Shown: positions 43,128-54,030 of the stretch, in pieces
How the letters are laid out: the number at the start of each line of letters is the position of its first letter
Numbering within the stretch: position 1 is the stretch's first letter
From: Agapetus fuscipes
Lineage: Eukaryota; Arthropoda; Insecta; Trichoptera; Glossosomatidae
Assembly: GCA_951799405.1 (NCBI GenBank)
Contig: OX637353.1
Coordinates: 4,650,001 to 4,714,000 of the forward strand
Reading direction: 5' to 3'
DNA: 64,000 nt
Position numbers and translations under genes: made by a program
Notes under the pieces: model-generated
Told to the model about the DNA's origin: nothing
The model's database searches: none
Seen by the model: only the letters and a program-made list of their open reading frames with translations

Positions 43128-43531
43128 TGTTATGTAAATAGTCAAAGTACAAATATTTTAGGTAGGTAGAAAGGTATACGAAATAATTATGTTGGTACTC
43201 GTAGTTTTTTAAATCTTCTGGATCATAATAAATATCTACCTACTGGGAGGTGATAGAACAGTCTAGCAAAAATATGTTTTCCATAGTTCTATCTCCCCAG
43301 TATAAAAGGGCGCAAATCGTTTGCACCAGAGCAGTATTCCTTCAACATCTTACCAATACAGTCAACAAATTATATCAGTGAACCAAAACCAGTAACAATA
43401 AATCCAAGTGTAATGTGAGTTCTAGAAATATATGAAAGTGTAAAAATAAATCTAATTGTGTAAAATAAATAAGTAAAAAGAAGCATAGAGCTTCATTTGA
43501 AAAGTTTTCGAACCCCCAAAAATCGTAACAA
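43128..43531 (+). mobile_element. Solo LTR (404 bp) with 4-bp target duplication
   Basis: Starts TGTTATGTAAATAG and ends AAAATCGTAACA. ATAA is duplicated at 43124-43127 and 43532-43535. TATA box TATAAAAG at 43301-43308, then CAGTATTCCTTCAACATC as initiator-like start, and AATAAA signals downstream. It shares termini and promoter layout with the LTR at 16673-17057 but differs internally, so the two are related rather than sister LTRs of one insertion. Confidence 0.8.
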
Positions 43532-43630
43532 TAATTTGATTTTATCTTTTCAACTAACAAAATCATCTGACTTGCTTTAGAAACAAGATAAAGTGTACAT
43601 GGTTTACTTTTCATGTATTCGTGATAGATT

Positions 43631-44336
43631 TTAAGGCGTGTTATAAAGCTAAATCTGCCGTTTTTGTTTCTTACACTTTATGGTCTTAGCAAAATAGTTA
43701 CAGTAATGAAAAAAATCAAAAATATTCATTAATTTTTTATCTTAATTATAAAGCTTAAACAAAATATATAACTTAAGAATTTCCACCACAAAAAAATATT
43801 TAAAAAAACGCGTTTTTTTTACATTTTTAGCTTTTTTTTCGTGTGTGCTGTATTTCGGATTTTTTTTTTGCTTTTTAATTACAGAACTATACATTATTTA
43901 CGTTCCGTACTTAACATTTTTTTTATAATGTCAATAGTTTTTGAGTAAATATGGAAAAACTGAAACTACTAAATGAATTAAATTTTAATTAAATCAAAGA
44001 ACACAGTTTTTCCATATTTACTCAAAAACTATTGACATTATAAAAAAAATGTTAAGTACGGAACGTAAATTATGTATAGTTCTGTAATTAAAAAGCAAAA
44101 AAAAAATCCAAAATACAGCACACACGAAAAAAAAGCTAAAAATGTAAAAAAAACGCATTTTTTTAAATATTTTTTTGTGGTGGAAATTCTTAAGTTATAT
44201 ATTTTGTTCAAGCTTTATAATTAAGATAAAAAAATTAATAAACATTCTTGATTTTTTTCATCGCTGTAACTATTTTGCTAAGACCATAAAGTGTAAGAAA
44301 CAAAAACGGCAGATTTAGCTTTATAACACGCCTTAA
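43631..44336. mobile_element. 706-bp giant hairpin element, TTAA-flanked
   Basis: TTAAGGCGTGTTATAAAGC at the left mirrors GCTTTATAACACGCCTTAA at the right. The two arms are about 330 bp each, nearly perfect inverted repeats, around a loop of about 48 bp. There is no ORF. TTAA at both ends suits a piggyBac-type target duplication, although TTAA is also part of the inverted repeat. A second copy lies at about 49045-49721. Confidence 0.9.
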
Positions 44337-44827
44337 ACCTCAGCGTCTATGCACATATAAATGTATAACTACTCGCGAACATCTTACATTCATCTACTGT
44401 CTAATGCTAAGGTAATATCTGTGTGTGAACCCGGTCCTACAAGAAAAGTGTTTATCGAATATTATTATTCTTCTTCTGTTCTGCTATCCGAGAGGATTTA
44501 TGATCAGCTGTTAGTGGAGCCAATCTGCACTCAAAACAGCAAAATATAAATTCATCCCGACACAAATCGTATTAGCAAATCTGCCAATGTGTCTGGAATA
44601 TGCTTAATTTGTTGCGATAATATATTTTAAGCCGGGTTTTCAAACATGAAATATGGTTCGGCTTTGTTGCTTAATTTTCGCAAATAATTCTACAGAGAAT
44701 AGATGATTTAAACAAGCAGCGTTGTGAACGATGGAACAGTAATGTTTTTAAAAGCATGCCTCATGAATTTTCATTTATAAAAAAATCTGATACATTTCAT
44801 CTGTAAAGTACTTCATTGCATTTTAGA
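44337..44827. other. Unassigned sequence
   Basis: Short anonymous ORF at 44361-44549; otherwise nothing recognised. Confidence 0.3.
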
Positions 44828-44937
44828 TTAAATTAGGTTCTTTGACGAGATATTGTCCAAAAAGTCACGTTTTTCTCGGCGTTTCGTCGACGCCAACGTC
44901 TTCAGTAGACACTATTATTTTGTGTTCTGTACTGTAA

Positions 44938-45398
44938 CTGTAACTCTGTCGCCATTCCGCTAGGGGTGGCCAGAGCCTCTGCAGAGTTGCCTCCATTTTT
45001 TCCTATCCTTACATACCTCTTTCAATTCATTCATATCCATCACCTTTTTCATGCATTTTCTTCTTTTACGCTCACTTTGTATATCCCATTCTTTCACAAT
45101 CTCCTCAATCTGATCACTCCATACTTTTCTCGGTCGTCCCTTCCCTCTTTTTCCTTTCACACTTTCTTTGTATACATACTTTGTCAGTCTATCATCATTC
45201 ATTCTTTCCACATGCCCAAACCATCTCATCACATTCTTTTGTACCTTAACTTTCACATCCTCTTTCAAATTACATTCTTTTTTTACCCATTCATTCCTAA
45301 CTCTATCCCTCAGAGTTTTTCCTGTCATGCTTCTCAAATGCTTCATTTCCACCGTACATACTTTACTCATTTCGCTATCGTTCACTGTCCATGCTTTT
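44938..45398 (-). pseudogene. LINE-B copy 2: C-terminal fragment
   Basis: The minus-strand 141-residue frame (45385-44960) is almost identical to the last part of the 31.1-32.9 kb ORF: RDRVRNEWVKKECNLKEDVK, RWFGHVERMNDDRLTKYVY, GKGRPRKVWSDQI, ending GSGHP. It is followed by TTACAGTTACAG at the 3' end. The 5' boundary abuts the ATT-rich tail of a SINE-II at about 45399. The RT core is missing. High identity to the longer copy implies recent LINE-B activity. Confidence 0.85.
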
Positions 45399-45401
45399 GA
45401 T

Positions 45402-45712
45402 CACAATTATTATAATAATAATATTAGGATTATTTATTTGGTGAGCGCTGTTTTTGTGTGTATCACACCTCAAGAGCCCTTTGCAAGCTTGGTCGTCGCT
45501 GAAGAAAGCGCCAATTCTCAAGCAAGACCCAGTTGTTGTAAGGTTGGATCGACCTTTCAGTAACCAGTCTTTGGTAAAGGTTTATGATTTTTTCAACTCA
45601 GCGAAGAGCACATTCCAAATATAAATGGTACATTTTTGTGCTCCGCCGGGATCCGACTCCACAACCTTCCATTTACGAGTCCGAAGTGTTGCCATTGGAC
45701 TACGGACCGGTC
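45402..45712 (-). mobile_element. SINE-II, full length, minus strand
   Basis: Minus strand: GGACCGGTCCGTAGTCCAAT head (box A type), GTGGAGTCGGATCCCGGCGG at box B, the GCTCTTCGCTGAGTTGAAAA and TCTTGCTTGAGAATTGGCGC body, GCGCTCACCAAATAAATAAT end and an ATT-rich tail at about 45402-45430. Confidence 0.85.
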
Positions 45713-45812
45713 CAATTATGTGTTGATTATGCTACAACAACAAAAAACGTGACGAAAATAGCTCATACGATTACGTTCAATTGAAAACGTTTCGTCAAAG
45801 AACCTAATTTAA

Positions 45813-48117
45813 CCCAAAATGTGATGAAGGAACTTTTTTACTCATTTCAATTTATCTTTCATTGTCACACATTTAGGCTGTGGGCTACGACGTCACCGAA
45901 ACATTGAAAAAAATAAAGTCTCTACAGGCAAAACATGTCCAGCTCTACAGTTTTCATAATCTAGGCTGTAATAATAGAAATTCATGAAAAAAATGGATAT
46001 TGTGTAGTTTTGGTGTGAAAATATAATAAACAAATATTACATTGCAGGAATATAAAGGTATTCTTATAATGGTGCCTTTCAAGGTAACACAAAACAGAAT
46101 TTAGAAACTTACCGCATATGCTTTGTTTCTTCTGATTCTGTACCTCAAGAATAAAACGTTGAGTAAATTTCTCTCTATCGCGTAAATAGATAAAATGTGT
46201 GGAAACTACATCACTCACTAGGGGCGCTGTTCTCTCTTCCATATATTTTTCCATTTATGCGACTGAGAGAAATTTACGTAATGCTTTATACTGTGGGTAC
46301 TGAAGGGCCATTATTATAATAGCATAGGGAGACAGGATACGCAGAAATAATTCTAGAAATATAGCAGACCATAGAGATTTATTCTTATCAAAAAAATATT
46401 GCTCTCACCAGTTAAATAAGATTGTTATGTTTTCAGGTAAATTAATATTTATTGGTTTTTAGCGGAAGCTTAATTGTAACATAATTTAAATAACTTTTGC
46501 TATCCATTGTGATAGCCTTCTGCCAGATGGACAAATGACCTGCCCTTGTAGTTAAGGCATGCGTAGCAATCATGCTGGTAGATAGCAAGCGATAAAACAT
46601 GGCCGTATGTGAACAGCTGATCGGGCGATCAAATGTTTTCCATATAATTTGTATGGAAATCATATCTACCTACATGATCGTTAAAAAAGTAAAGACTTCT
46701 AACCCTGTTTTACATTCAGAATCACTAAGTTCACTGTTTTATTTCGATTCAAGATTGATCAATTTATAGTTTTCAGGCACCGGTCTACCCTTGCCATAAT
46801 ACGCCATGATTAAGAAAACTTTTTTCTAAACATACCTTTGCAGATTTGATTGGGTGATAATTAGTTCATGATTTGTTAAATAAATATGCTAAAATTCATG
46901 CCTTTCGAGTAGACCAAAGTGTAGCTGCACAAATTATTTTCAAAAAATACCTAAGTATCTTTATTGATCAAGCTACAACTCAATCATGACTTCCTTCTCA
47001 GACCAGTATAAATACTATAATCAAAGGATCTCGTGACGTCATCCAGGTTAGCTAGCCCTAGGGGTAATGGGGGGCGTGAGGTGTTGTGGGAGGGGGGGGG
47101 GGGATGGCTAGCCCGTGTAAATTGTTTATAAGGCCTCTTTATATCCGGTCCGATTACCGCCCGACCAGAAGGACCGCAAGTATAAAACTCTACCAAAACA
47201 TTTTACCAAAAATACATGAAAACTAATACGCTCCCTAGAATGCTGTTTTATTTGCAATACAATTTATGGTGAACGCTAAGGTTGAGTTGAGACGTAATGT
47301 TTTATACATGGGGTACAGAAAGACCGCAGGCCTGAAATTTGAGAGGGCAGAATCCTCCGGCTAATATTGTACGAGGTGCGCGGTTCCCGATGCGATGTTT
47401 AGATACAACTTCAGAAACCAGGTAACGACTGTAGATAGATAACTTATTGATGTACTCAGACGCTCAGCATAGCCTTTTATGTTATTCAACTTCCCTTAAA
47501 ATCCAGAAAATAAAAAACGATTCTCTCTTGAAGATAAGAACGTTTAAAAAAATGCTGTTACAAACTATGGATTCGCAGTACGTGAGCCTAAGCATGCTGG
47601 TGTGTGTCGAACAATCTGGAAGCGTTTCGAAAAATCCATTATGGAAGTATGTGGCATATTCTCGAGTTCGTGAGAACCAACGGTATCAGCCATAGATAAA
47701 AGGTATCAGCCGTGTAAATAGAGGCGGCGGTTATTTTGGAGCCAGAGTCTCTTTCAACATTGTTCCGTGAATTCCTTATAAGCTAGAGCGAGAATAGTGA
47801 AGAGTACTGTGTAACCAATATTGTGCAAAATAAATTGCAGTTTAATTAAAAGAACCCCAGTAAAATCATAAGAATACGTATATTCTGGGGGAAGGTCTGA
47901 GGGGGATTCACCCTGTCCCCTGTCAGCTTTTTCAGTTTTTCATATCTGCTACAGCACTCAAAAGGGAAGTTTATTTTTGAGACAATGCTCCATTTTTCTA
48001 TTTTTTTCTCAAAACAGCAAAATCTGCTGATAAACAAGTGAATTTTTATTTCTTTTACACCGGATATTGAACTACACTGAATCGTGTGGTAGCTTATATA
48101 CATCCCTATACACCAGG
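45813..48117. other. Mostly unassigned sequence
   Basis: GGCTGTGGGCTACGACGTCA followed by CCGAAAC at about 45877-45904 may be a diverged member of the structured-motif family. A G-run region lies at about 47069-47103. An LTR-like promoter/polyadenylation layout at about 47690-47870 could not be bounded. No gene recognised. Confidence 0.3.
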
Positions 48118-48235
48118 GGCGTGCATCTCATACAGGCACATGCGCCTAATAAGTAGGCAATATATGGTAAAAAAAACATTTAAGCTTGATATTCAGATAT
48201 AAAATTCAAAATTTAAGTTCGATTGGAGCTGGACC
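48118..48235. repeat. Dispersed repeat D2, second copy
   Basis: GGCACATGCGCCTAATAAGT, GGCAATATATGG and AAAATTCAAAATTTAAGTTCG match 10999-11090 in order. Confidence 0.6.
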
Positions 48236-48529
48236 AAACCGCATAAAAAAAGCGATTAACGTAAAATTAATGAATCGATATTCAAAAAGTGTTTGAAATT
48301 CCTAGACGGAATCCAGATAAAAATAAATTGCACAGAATCTGCACTCGACTTTCTTGCAAAAATTAACCCACTGTATGACGTATGTAAAGCTATAATCATC
48401 TACCAGCTTATGCAGTTTCAATGAAAATATAATATATCGATAATAAATCAATTTTATTCCACCGCGGTGTGTACCTGCATACCCGTGCGAGTATGGAAAT
48501 AGCCATATAAATTCTTAAGTGAATAAAAA

Positions 48530-48631
48530 ATATTTGGATGATTTATTTGGTGAGCGCCGTTTTGTGTGAATCACACCTCAAGAGCCCTCTGCGAGGTTGG
48601 TCTTCTCTGGAAAAAGCGCCAATTACACAAG
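48530..48631 (-). mobile_element. SINE-II 3' fragment
   Basis: GATTTATTTGGTGAGCGCCG, TGTGTGAATCACACCTCAAG and AAAAAGCGCCAATTACACAAG are the complement of the SINE-II 3' end. The head is missing. A 5' tail-element scrap (48632-48667) and LINE-C follow directly. Confidence 0.75.
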
Positions 48632-48667
48632 AAAGGTCCTCGACTCATAGGTTGGTATGAAGCTGAC
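48632..48667 (+). repeat. 36-bp scrap of the tail element 5' end
   Basis: GACTCATAGGTTGGTATGAA and GCTGAC match the family start; the rest of the element is absent, replaced by LINE-C sequence. Confidence 0.5.
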
Positions 48668-48965
48668 TTCTGTACTGTATCCTGCCACCGTTCCATTAGG
48701 GGTGGCCGGTACCTCCGCAGATGCGCCTCCACTTTTTGCTGTCATCACCTTTTTTATACATACTCTTCTCTTATTCTCACTCTGCAGAATCCATTCTTTC
48801 GCAATCTCACCTATTTGGCTAACCACACTTTCTTCGTTAGTTGTTCATCATCCATTCTTTCAAGATGTCTGAACCATCTCATCGTACTTTTTTGTACTTT
48901 CATTCTCATATTCTCTATTATACCACACTCGTTCATCACTCAAGCTTTACGTACTCTATCACTCA

Positions 48966-49804
48966 CCCCCGTATTTACGATCAAAACTGATTTAAGTGCC
49001 TAACTCAAGCGCTACACTCACTCAAGGGTCAACATTCTGGAGCGTTTTGTTTCTGCCATTTTTGTTTCTTACACTTTATGGTCTTAGCAAAATAGTTACA
49101 GTAATGAAAAAAATCAAGCATGTTTATTATTTTATTATATTAATTTTAAAGCTTAAACAAAATACACAACTTAAGAATTGCCACCACAAAAAAATATTTA
49201 AAAAAACGCGTTTTTTTACATTTTTTTCGTGTGTGCTGTATTTTGGATTTTTTTTTGCTTTTTCCTTACAGAACTATACATTGTTTAGGTTCAATACTTA
49301 ACATTTTTTCAATAATGTCAATAGTTTTTGAGTAAATATGGAAAAACTGTGTTCTTTGATTTAATTAAAATTTAATTCATTTAGTAGTTTCAGTTTTTCC
49401 ATATTTACTCAAAAACTATTGCCATTATTGAAAAAATGTTAAGTATCGAACCTAAACAATGTATAGTTCTGTAAGTAAAAAGCAAAAAAAAAAATCCGAA
49501 ATACAGCACACACGAAAAAAAAGCTAAAAATGTAAAAAAACGCGTTTTTTTAAATATTTTTTTGTGGTGGCAATTCTTAAGTTATATATTTTGCTTAAGC
49601 TTTATAATTAAGATAAAAAATAATAAACATGCTCGATTTTTTTTAAAACTGTAACTATTTTGCTAAGACCATAAAGTGTAAGAAACAAAAACGGCAGATT
49701 TAGCTTTATAACACGCCTTAAGTATTGTTCTTGAAATGAATTTTCCCAATCTAAGCGCTAGTTTGCCCTTAAGTTAGTGCCAGTTTTGATCGTGAATACG
49801 GAGG
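48966..49804. mobile_element. 839-bp inverted-repeat element inserted in LINE-C
   Basis: Starts CCCCCGTATTTACGATCAAA and ends TTTGATCGTGAATACGGAGG, a terminal inverted repeat of about 24 bp with few mismatches. TCA is present on both sides (48963-48965 and 49805-49807) and only once in the unoccupied LINE-C copy (about 25996), giving a 3-bp duplication. The interior is mostly a second copy of the giant hairpin. No transposase is present and the superfamily is not identified. Confidence 0.8.
49045..49721. mobile_element. Giant hairpin element, second copy
   Basis: Arms match those at 43.6-44.3 kb, including CTTACACTTTATGGTCTTAG, GTGTGTGCTGTATTTTGG and their complements. The right end keeps ...CACGCCTTAA. 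The left end has lost the first 25 or so bases. The central loop is in the opposite orientation to the 43.6 kb copy. Confidence 0.85.
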
Positions 49805-50139
49805 TCAGTGTCTTTCCAGCCATTGCTCTCAGGTAAGCCATTTCAACCGTACTTACATACTTTACTCAGCTCACATTCATTAAGCCTCACTTCCACCAAC
49901 CAATATGCCATTGTGGACCGCCGATCTCATATTCTTCGTAAGTTTCCTATTTCTTGCAATTCTTACAATCGTTTCCATTACACTTCTTCCTCTACTAGCG
50001 CGCTTATCCAATTATTTCGTCAATTTCGCATTCGACTCAAACTTGCTTCCCAGATAATCAAATTATTTCACGACCTCCACTCTTGTTTTATTCAGTCTTA
50101 TCTCAATTTTCTCACATTTCTCAGTCCTCCCAAAGTGTA

Positions 50140-50350
50140 AAAAATAATTCACTTTGTCAATGTCACCCCTGTTTCAAGGAAGGTTGGCAAGAGTTGCAGG
50201 TTTTATGTTCATTTGAGATTTGGTTTTAATTTGTAAGTACAAATTCAGCATTCGTAAGCGCGAACTTACACGTACCTGTTTGTGGGCATGCATTTCATAT
50301 TAGTTTTGAATGTTTATATTTCATTGCAACTTATATTCTAGATTATTATA
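50140..50350 (+). repeat. Tail element
   Basis: ATTCACTTTGTCAATGTCAC, CCCTGTTTCAAGGAAGG, TTCATTTGAGATTTGG, GCATTCGTAAGCGCGAAC and GCATGCATTTCATATTAG. The 5' boundary block is missing; LINE-C abuts it. Confidence 0.75.
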
Positions 50351-50369
50351 GATGGTCATTGAACCCTTC

Positions 50370-51310
50370 TGTATGCAAAATAGGACTTTGTATGGTGGGT
50401 AAACTTTTTAGTTATATTTTGAAAAAGTAACGACTGATTTTTATTGGTTTTTATAAAATTTTAAGAATCGCAGCCTTTAATCTATTTTTAATCCTTTGAC
50501 TACCAAGAAAATTCCTAATACATTTTGTATGGAAAATTTTCACTTTGTATGGCGGCTATACTTTTGATTCATTTTTTGGAGAAAAAATAATGATGGCAAT
50601 ATATAGGTTATTATTATTGTTTTACATTTGTACTACATTATTTTTTTATTAACCCTCTAACTGCCGAGAATTTTTCCATTATTTTTTTTATTTTATATGG
50701 CAACTCCCTTAACCGAGATTATAATAAAGAAATGATTATTAGATAGCACTATTATATTAATGGATTCACAAAAAATTTAAGAAAAATCGTCGGAGCCGTT
50801 TTTGAGAAAATCGCATTTAAAATTTTCAGCTCTTCGGAAGCCATCTTGAATTTTCAAAAAAGTAAAATAAAAAATGATTACGAATTAAAGTGATAAGCTT
50901 GTTTTTTCTATCAAATCTAAAACAAATTTAAATATCTTGCATTTTAATAGGTTTTTGTAATATTTTCGATTTAAAATTTCAGGTCGTGTAAACGGTACTT
51001 TATATTTATTTATTTTTTTTAAAAAAAATTGTAATTTGTAGAAATTTATGTTGTCCATAATATTGTAGAACATTATATTTTTGTTGACCCCTTAACTTTC
51101 GAGAAAATCACAATCGTTTGTTTTTTTCATGTGGCAACCCATAGACACAGATTAGTAAGAGTGTTGCCATAACTAATTTATTAAGTTAAAAATAAATTAA
51201 TGGCAACTCTGAAAATTTAAGAAAAATTCTTGGAGCCGTTTTTGAGAAAAGTGCAATTTTATGTTTTTTTTTGTATCGCAGCCATCTTGAATTTTCAAGT
51301 TGGTGTAATT
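50370..51310. repeat. Diverged long tandem repeat, about 450-bp period
   Basis: AATTTAAGAAAAATCGTCGG with AGCCGTTTTTGAGAAAATCG at about 50780 recurs as AATTTAAGAAAAATTCTTGG with AGCCGTTTTTGAGAAAAGTG at about 51220. CAGCCATCTTGAATTTTCAA follows each. CTTTGTATGGCGGCT-like blocks mark an earlier partial unit. No coding content. Confidence 0.6.
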
Positions 51311-51395
51311 CCATGTTATTCATACTTAATACATGTCCAAAAAAGTTGAAGTAGCCAAATTTTGGTATCTCTAGGTCTAATACTTTGGAAAGTGA

Positions 51396-51398
51396 CAC

Positions 51399-51475
<77 letters not shown>
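51396..51475. repeat. (AC)n microsatellite
   Basis: About 35 or more AC units, with CATACATAC at the left and ATACAGACG at the right. The Cys-Val repeat ORFs on the minus strand are artefacts of this array. Confidence 0.95.
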
Positions 51476-52639
51476 GACGAACGTTTTTGAAAGATAGTGT
51501 TTTTTGGCATGTCCTGCACCAGGACAACTCATTTCCGTGAAAACCTCGAAAATATTTTTTCACACCAAATCAAAACTTTCTTTATAGCCTTCAGCTATAG
51601 CAAGAAAGTAAAAACAAGTACAACATTATGGCGGTCCGTTAAGAAAGATAAAACACGCAGTGTAAGGAAGGTAAGAAAAGTTGTAAAACATTGAGTAAAT
51701 ATTAAAAAATCTTACGATACCTAAAAACTCAGAACAGTATTATACGCAGCCGAGCCAGGATGACGTAATTAAAAAAAAAACGAAAAAAATCTGGTACATT
51801 TACATTCCAAGGGTTTTTTTTTTAATTTTATGCCAAAGTAAATTTATTTTTAACGGCGGGCGGCGTAAAAAACACGAACACTGGAATATCCCCCTATAAA
51901 TATAAAATTCAACGGCCTCCCCATACAAAATAGTTGTGCGTTAATGGCATTCAAACTGAAGAACTCCTGAACAGATGCACGTCATATTCACAACAAATAT
52001 TGTTCAGAACTTCGGATGTGCATCCTCATCATTAAAAGATTTTAAATTGTTGTTTTTTAAATAAATAAACATGATCGATTACAACACCTTTTTTGTGTTA
52101 AACCAAACAAGCAGTGATGTTCCATTTTCAAATGAATTCGCAGCTTATTATAAAACGTAAAATATAGCATTTACACATTACGTGTCTGGTAATTAAGTCC
52201 AACGCTTATAGAATATGCAAATCATATCATATGCTGTGTTTATGTGCAGTTCTTTTATAATTAAATTGACATAAAACCACTACAGCTGTCTCTTTCTTTC
52301 GTCAAGCAACATATGTATCTACACCGTTTTATAAAGAATTGCCACATACTTAAGTAAAGATCTGAACACAAAATCGTTTTCCCTAAAATTTTGAAAAACT
52401 TTTTGTGGTTGATTGCAAGTTATGATAGTTTGTGTACAACGCTTTTCTTTTTTCCTATTATAGGTATTTAAATTAACCTACCAAAATCCCATCAACCACA
52501 ATAATATCCAATTACCAATAGCCATAAATTGTATAAAGCGCGAACGCAATTTTTTTCCTTTGAAAGACATTGGTAGAAGAGAACTGTTATATTGAATTAT
52601 TGGCTATAATCGTAAGTACATTTGTAATAATATTTATGC
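51476..52639. other. Unassigned AT-rich sequence
   Basis: Nothing recognised apart from homopolymer runs and a hairpin-like GATGCAC...GTGCATC near 51973-52024. Confidence 0.3.
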
Positions 52640-52900
52640 ATCTTAATCTAAATCTAAGCTGCAAAGATATGTATCATTTGAGATTCATATTAAATGCATT
52701 CCCACAAGCAGACATGCATAATTTCGCGCTTACACATGCCGCATGTGAACCTACAATATAAAAAACCCAATATCAAATGAACATAAGCCCGCAACTCTTG
52801 CCGACCTACCCTGAAGCAGGGGTGACATTGGCAAAGTGAACCATTTTTTACAGTATGGGTGGTCAACCGCATACCAACCTATCAGTCAAGGAGTAATAAT
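52640..52900 (-). repeat. Tail element, full length, minus strand
   Basis: TAATCTAAATCTAAGCTGCA, TTCACATGCGGC-complement, CCTGAAGCAGGGGTGACATT and CAACCTATCAGTCAAGGAGT are in order. It matches the consensus closely. Confidence 0.85.
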
Positions 52901-52919
52901 ATTACATATACAGCTACAT

Positions 52920-53204
52920 GACCGGTCCGTAGTCCAGTGGACTTCGGACTCTGAATGGAAGGTCGTGGGTTCGATTCCAAACGAAGCACAAAAAAAAATA
53001 CCAAATTTGCTCTTCGCTGAGTTGAAAAATTCATAAACCTTTACCAATGAGCGGTCACCAAAGGTTCATCCAGCCTTACAGCAGCTGGGTCTTGCTTAAA
53101 AATTAACGCTTTCTACAGCGACGATCAATCTCGCAAAGGGATCTTGAGATGTAATACATACAAAAACAGCGCTCACCAAATAAATCATCGTTATATTATT
53201 ATAA
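52920..53204 (+). mobile_element. SINE-II, full length, best copy
   Basis: GACCGGTCCGTAGTCCAGTG carries box A and GTCGTGGGTTCGATTCC carries an intact box B about 45 nt downstream. The body runs through GCTCTTCGCTGAGTTGAAAA, CCAGCCTTACAGCAGCTGGG and CTTGCTTAAAAATTAACGC, with the end CAGCGCTCACCAAATAAATC and an ATT-rich tail. About 285 bp. Confidence 0.9.
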
Positions 53205-53290
53205 CTGCAATTTATGTTGCAAAGACATGTTAGCATTAAGGACTCATAATAAATGTACGCTCACAAGCAAAAACGTGCCTATGGGTAACA
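53205..53290 (-). repeat. Tail element 3' fragment
   Basis: GTTGCAAAGACATGTTAGCA, AATAAATGTACGCTCACAAG and CAAAAACGTG match the family 3' part. Confidence 0.5.
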
Positions 53291-53334
53291 AAATTTGTAT
53301 ATGTATCATAATGTTTGTCTTTAATCTGTATTAT

Positions 53335-53575
53335 AATGTCTGTCTTTAACCTAAGTTGCAATGATACTATTTTTAACATTCAAGATTTTTATTTTATGAA
53401 AATCCACAAGCAAACACGTGTAAGCAGCGCTTACACACGCTGCTTATGCGTACTTTTGTAATCAAAACTTCAAATTATATTGTTACCCTGCAACTTGTGC
53501 CGACTATCTCTCCAAACGGCATGGAGATATTAGCACAAGTGAACAGCTTTTTACCTTATGGATTGACAGCTTCAT
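53335..53575 (-). repeat. Diverged tail element
   Basis: CTAAGTTGCAATGATAC, AATCCACAAGCAAACACGTG, CCTGCAACTTGTGCCGAC and AGCACAAGTGAACAGC are in family order. Confidence 0.6.
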
Positions 53576-53587
53576 TGTTATTATTAA

Positions 53588-53872
53588 GTCGGTGTTATGG
53601 CCGAGGGTCAAGTTGCTGTTGTAGTCTAGCGTACCTATTGGGAACAGAATAACACTGGTTCGAATCACGCCTGACCCTTTGACAATAACTTCGACTTTGA
53701 TTCAAAAGATGTCAGCTGGTTTTTATCCCTTATTATAATTATAAAAATTACTTAATATAATTGATTAAACTTTGAATTTATGTATTATCAATTGACGATG
53801 TAATACCTGTTTCTGGCCAGGAAAATTGATGGGCGTATTGCATTTTTCTTCACAAACCTATTTAAAAAAAAA
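53588..53872 (+). mobile_element. SINE-III with replaced middle segment
   Basis: GTCGGTGTTATGGCCGAGGG (box A region) and ACTGGTTCGAATCACGCCTG (box B) are well preserved. AACTTCGACTTTGATTCAAA follows. Then about 90 bp of AT-rich DNA stand where the family body should be. The 3' end TGGCCAGGAAAATTGATGGG, TTCTTCACAAACC and an A-run at about 53862-53872 are present. Confidence 0.75.
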
Positions 53873-53874
53873 GT

Positions 53875-54030
53875 GAGATTCAGAGTGCATGCATGTCTAC
53901 AAGGAAACATGGTTAACTTCACGCTTATAGATGCCGTATGTGTACTTACAAAATTAGACCAAAACCTCAAATAAACCTGAGCCCTGTAACTCAAAGTGAA
54001 TTAATTTTCACAGTATGGTTGTTCAAATTC
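53875..54030 (-). repeat. Diverged tail element fragment
   Basis: GATTCAGAGTGCATGCATG, CTTCACGCTTATAGATGCCG, ACCTCAAATAAACCTGAGCC and AAGTGAATTAATTTTCACAG; the CCTGAAACAGGG segment is deleted. Confidence 0.55.

Larger units (their letters stand above)
44828..45812. mobile_element. 985-bp block bounded by 21-bp inverted repeats
   Basis: TTAAATTAGGTTCTTTGACGA at 44828-44848 is exactly inverted at 45792-45812. A second inverted match (GTCACGTTTTT-like) lies further in at about 44865 and 45750. The block contains the CTGAAGA motif (minus, 44881-44905), a LINE-B 3' fragment and a complete SINE-II. It may be a non-autonomous inverted-repeat element that absorbed later insertions. Confidence 0.6.
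48668..50126 (-). pseudogene. LINE-C copy 2, split by an inverted-repeat element
   Basis: Minus strand. The 3' part (48965-48668) and 5' part (50126-49805) join into the LINE-C order seen at 25.6-26.1 kb and extend further upstream, into a FDYLGSKF-type RT thumb-side region. Two deletions of roughly 30 and 60 bp near 48740 and 48817 and several frame breaks make it a pseudogene. The 3' terminus has the same TACAG-type end as copy 1. The split is a single 839-bp insertion (48966-49804). Confidence 0.8.

Noticed and set aside
47690..47870. Third solo LTR
   Set aside because: Has promoter- and polyadenylation-like words, but I could not find inverted TG...CA ends with a target duplication.
51186..51563. 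Cys-Val repeat proteins
   Set aside because: Translations of the (AC)n microsatellite in two frames.
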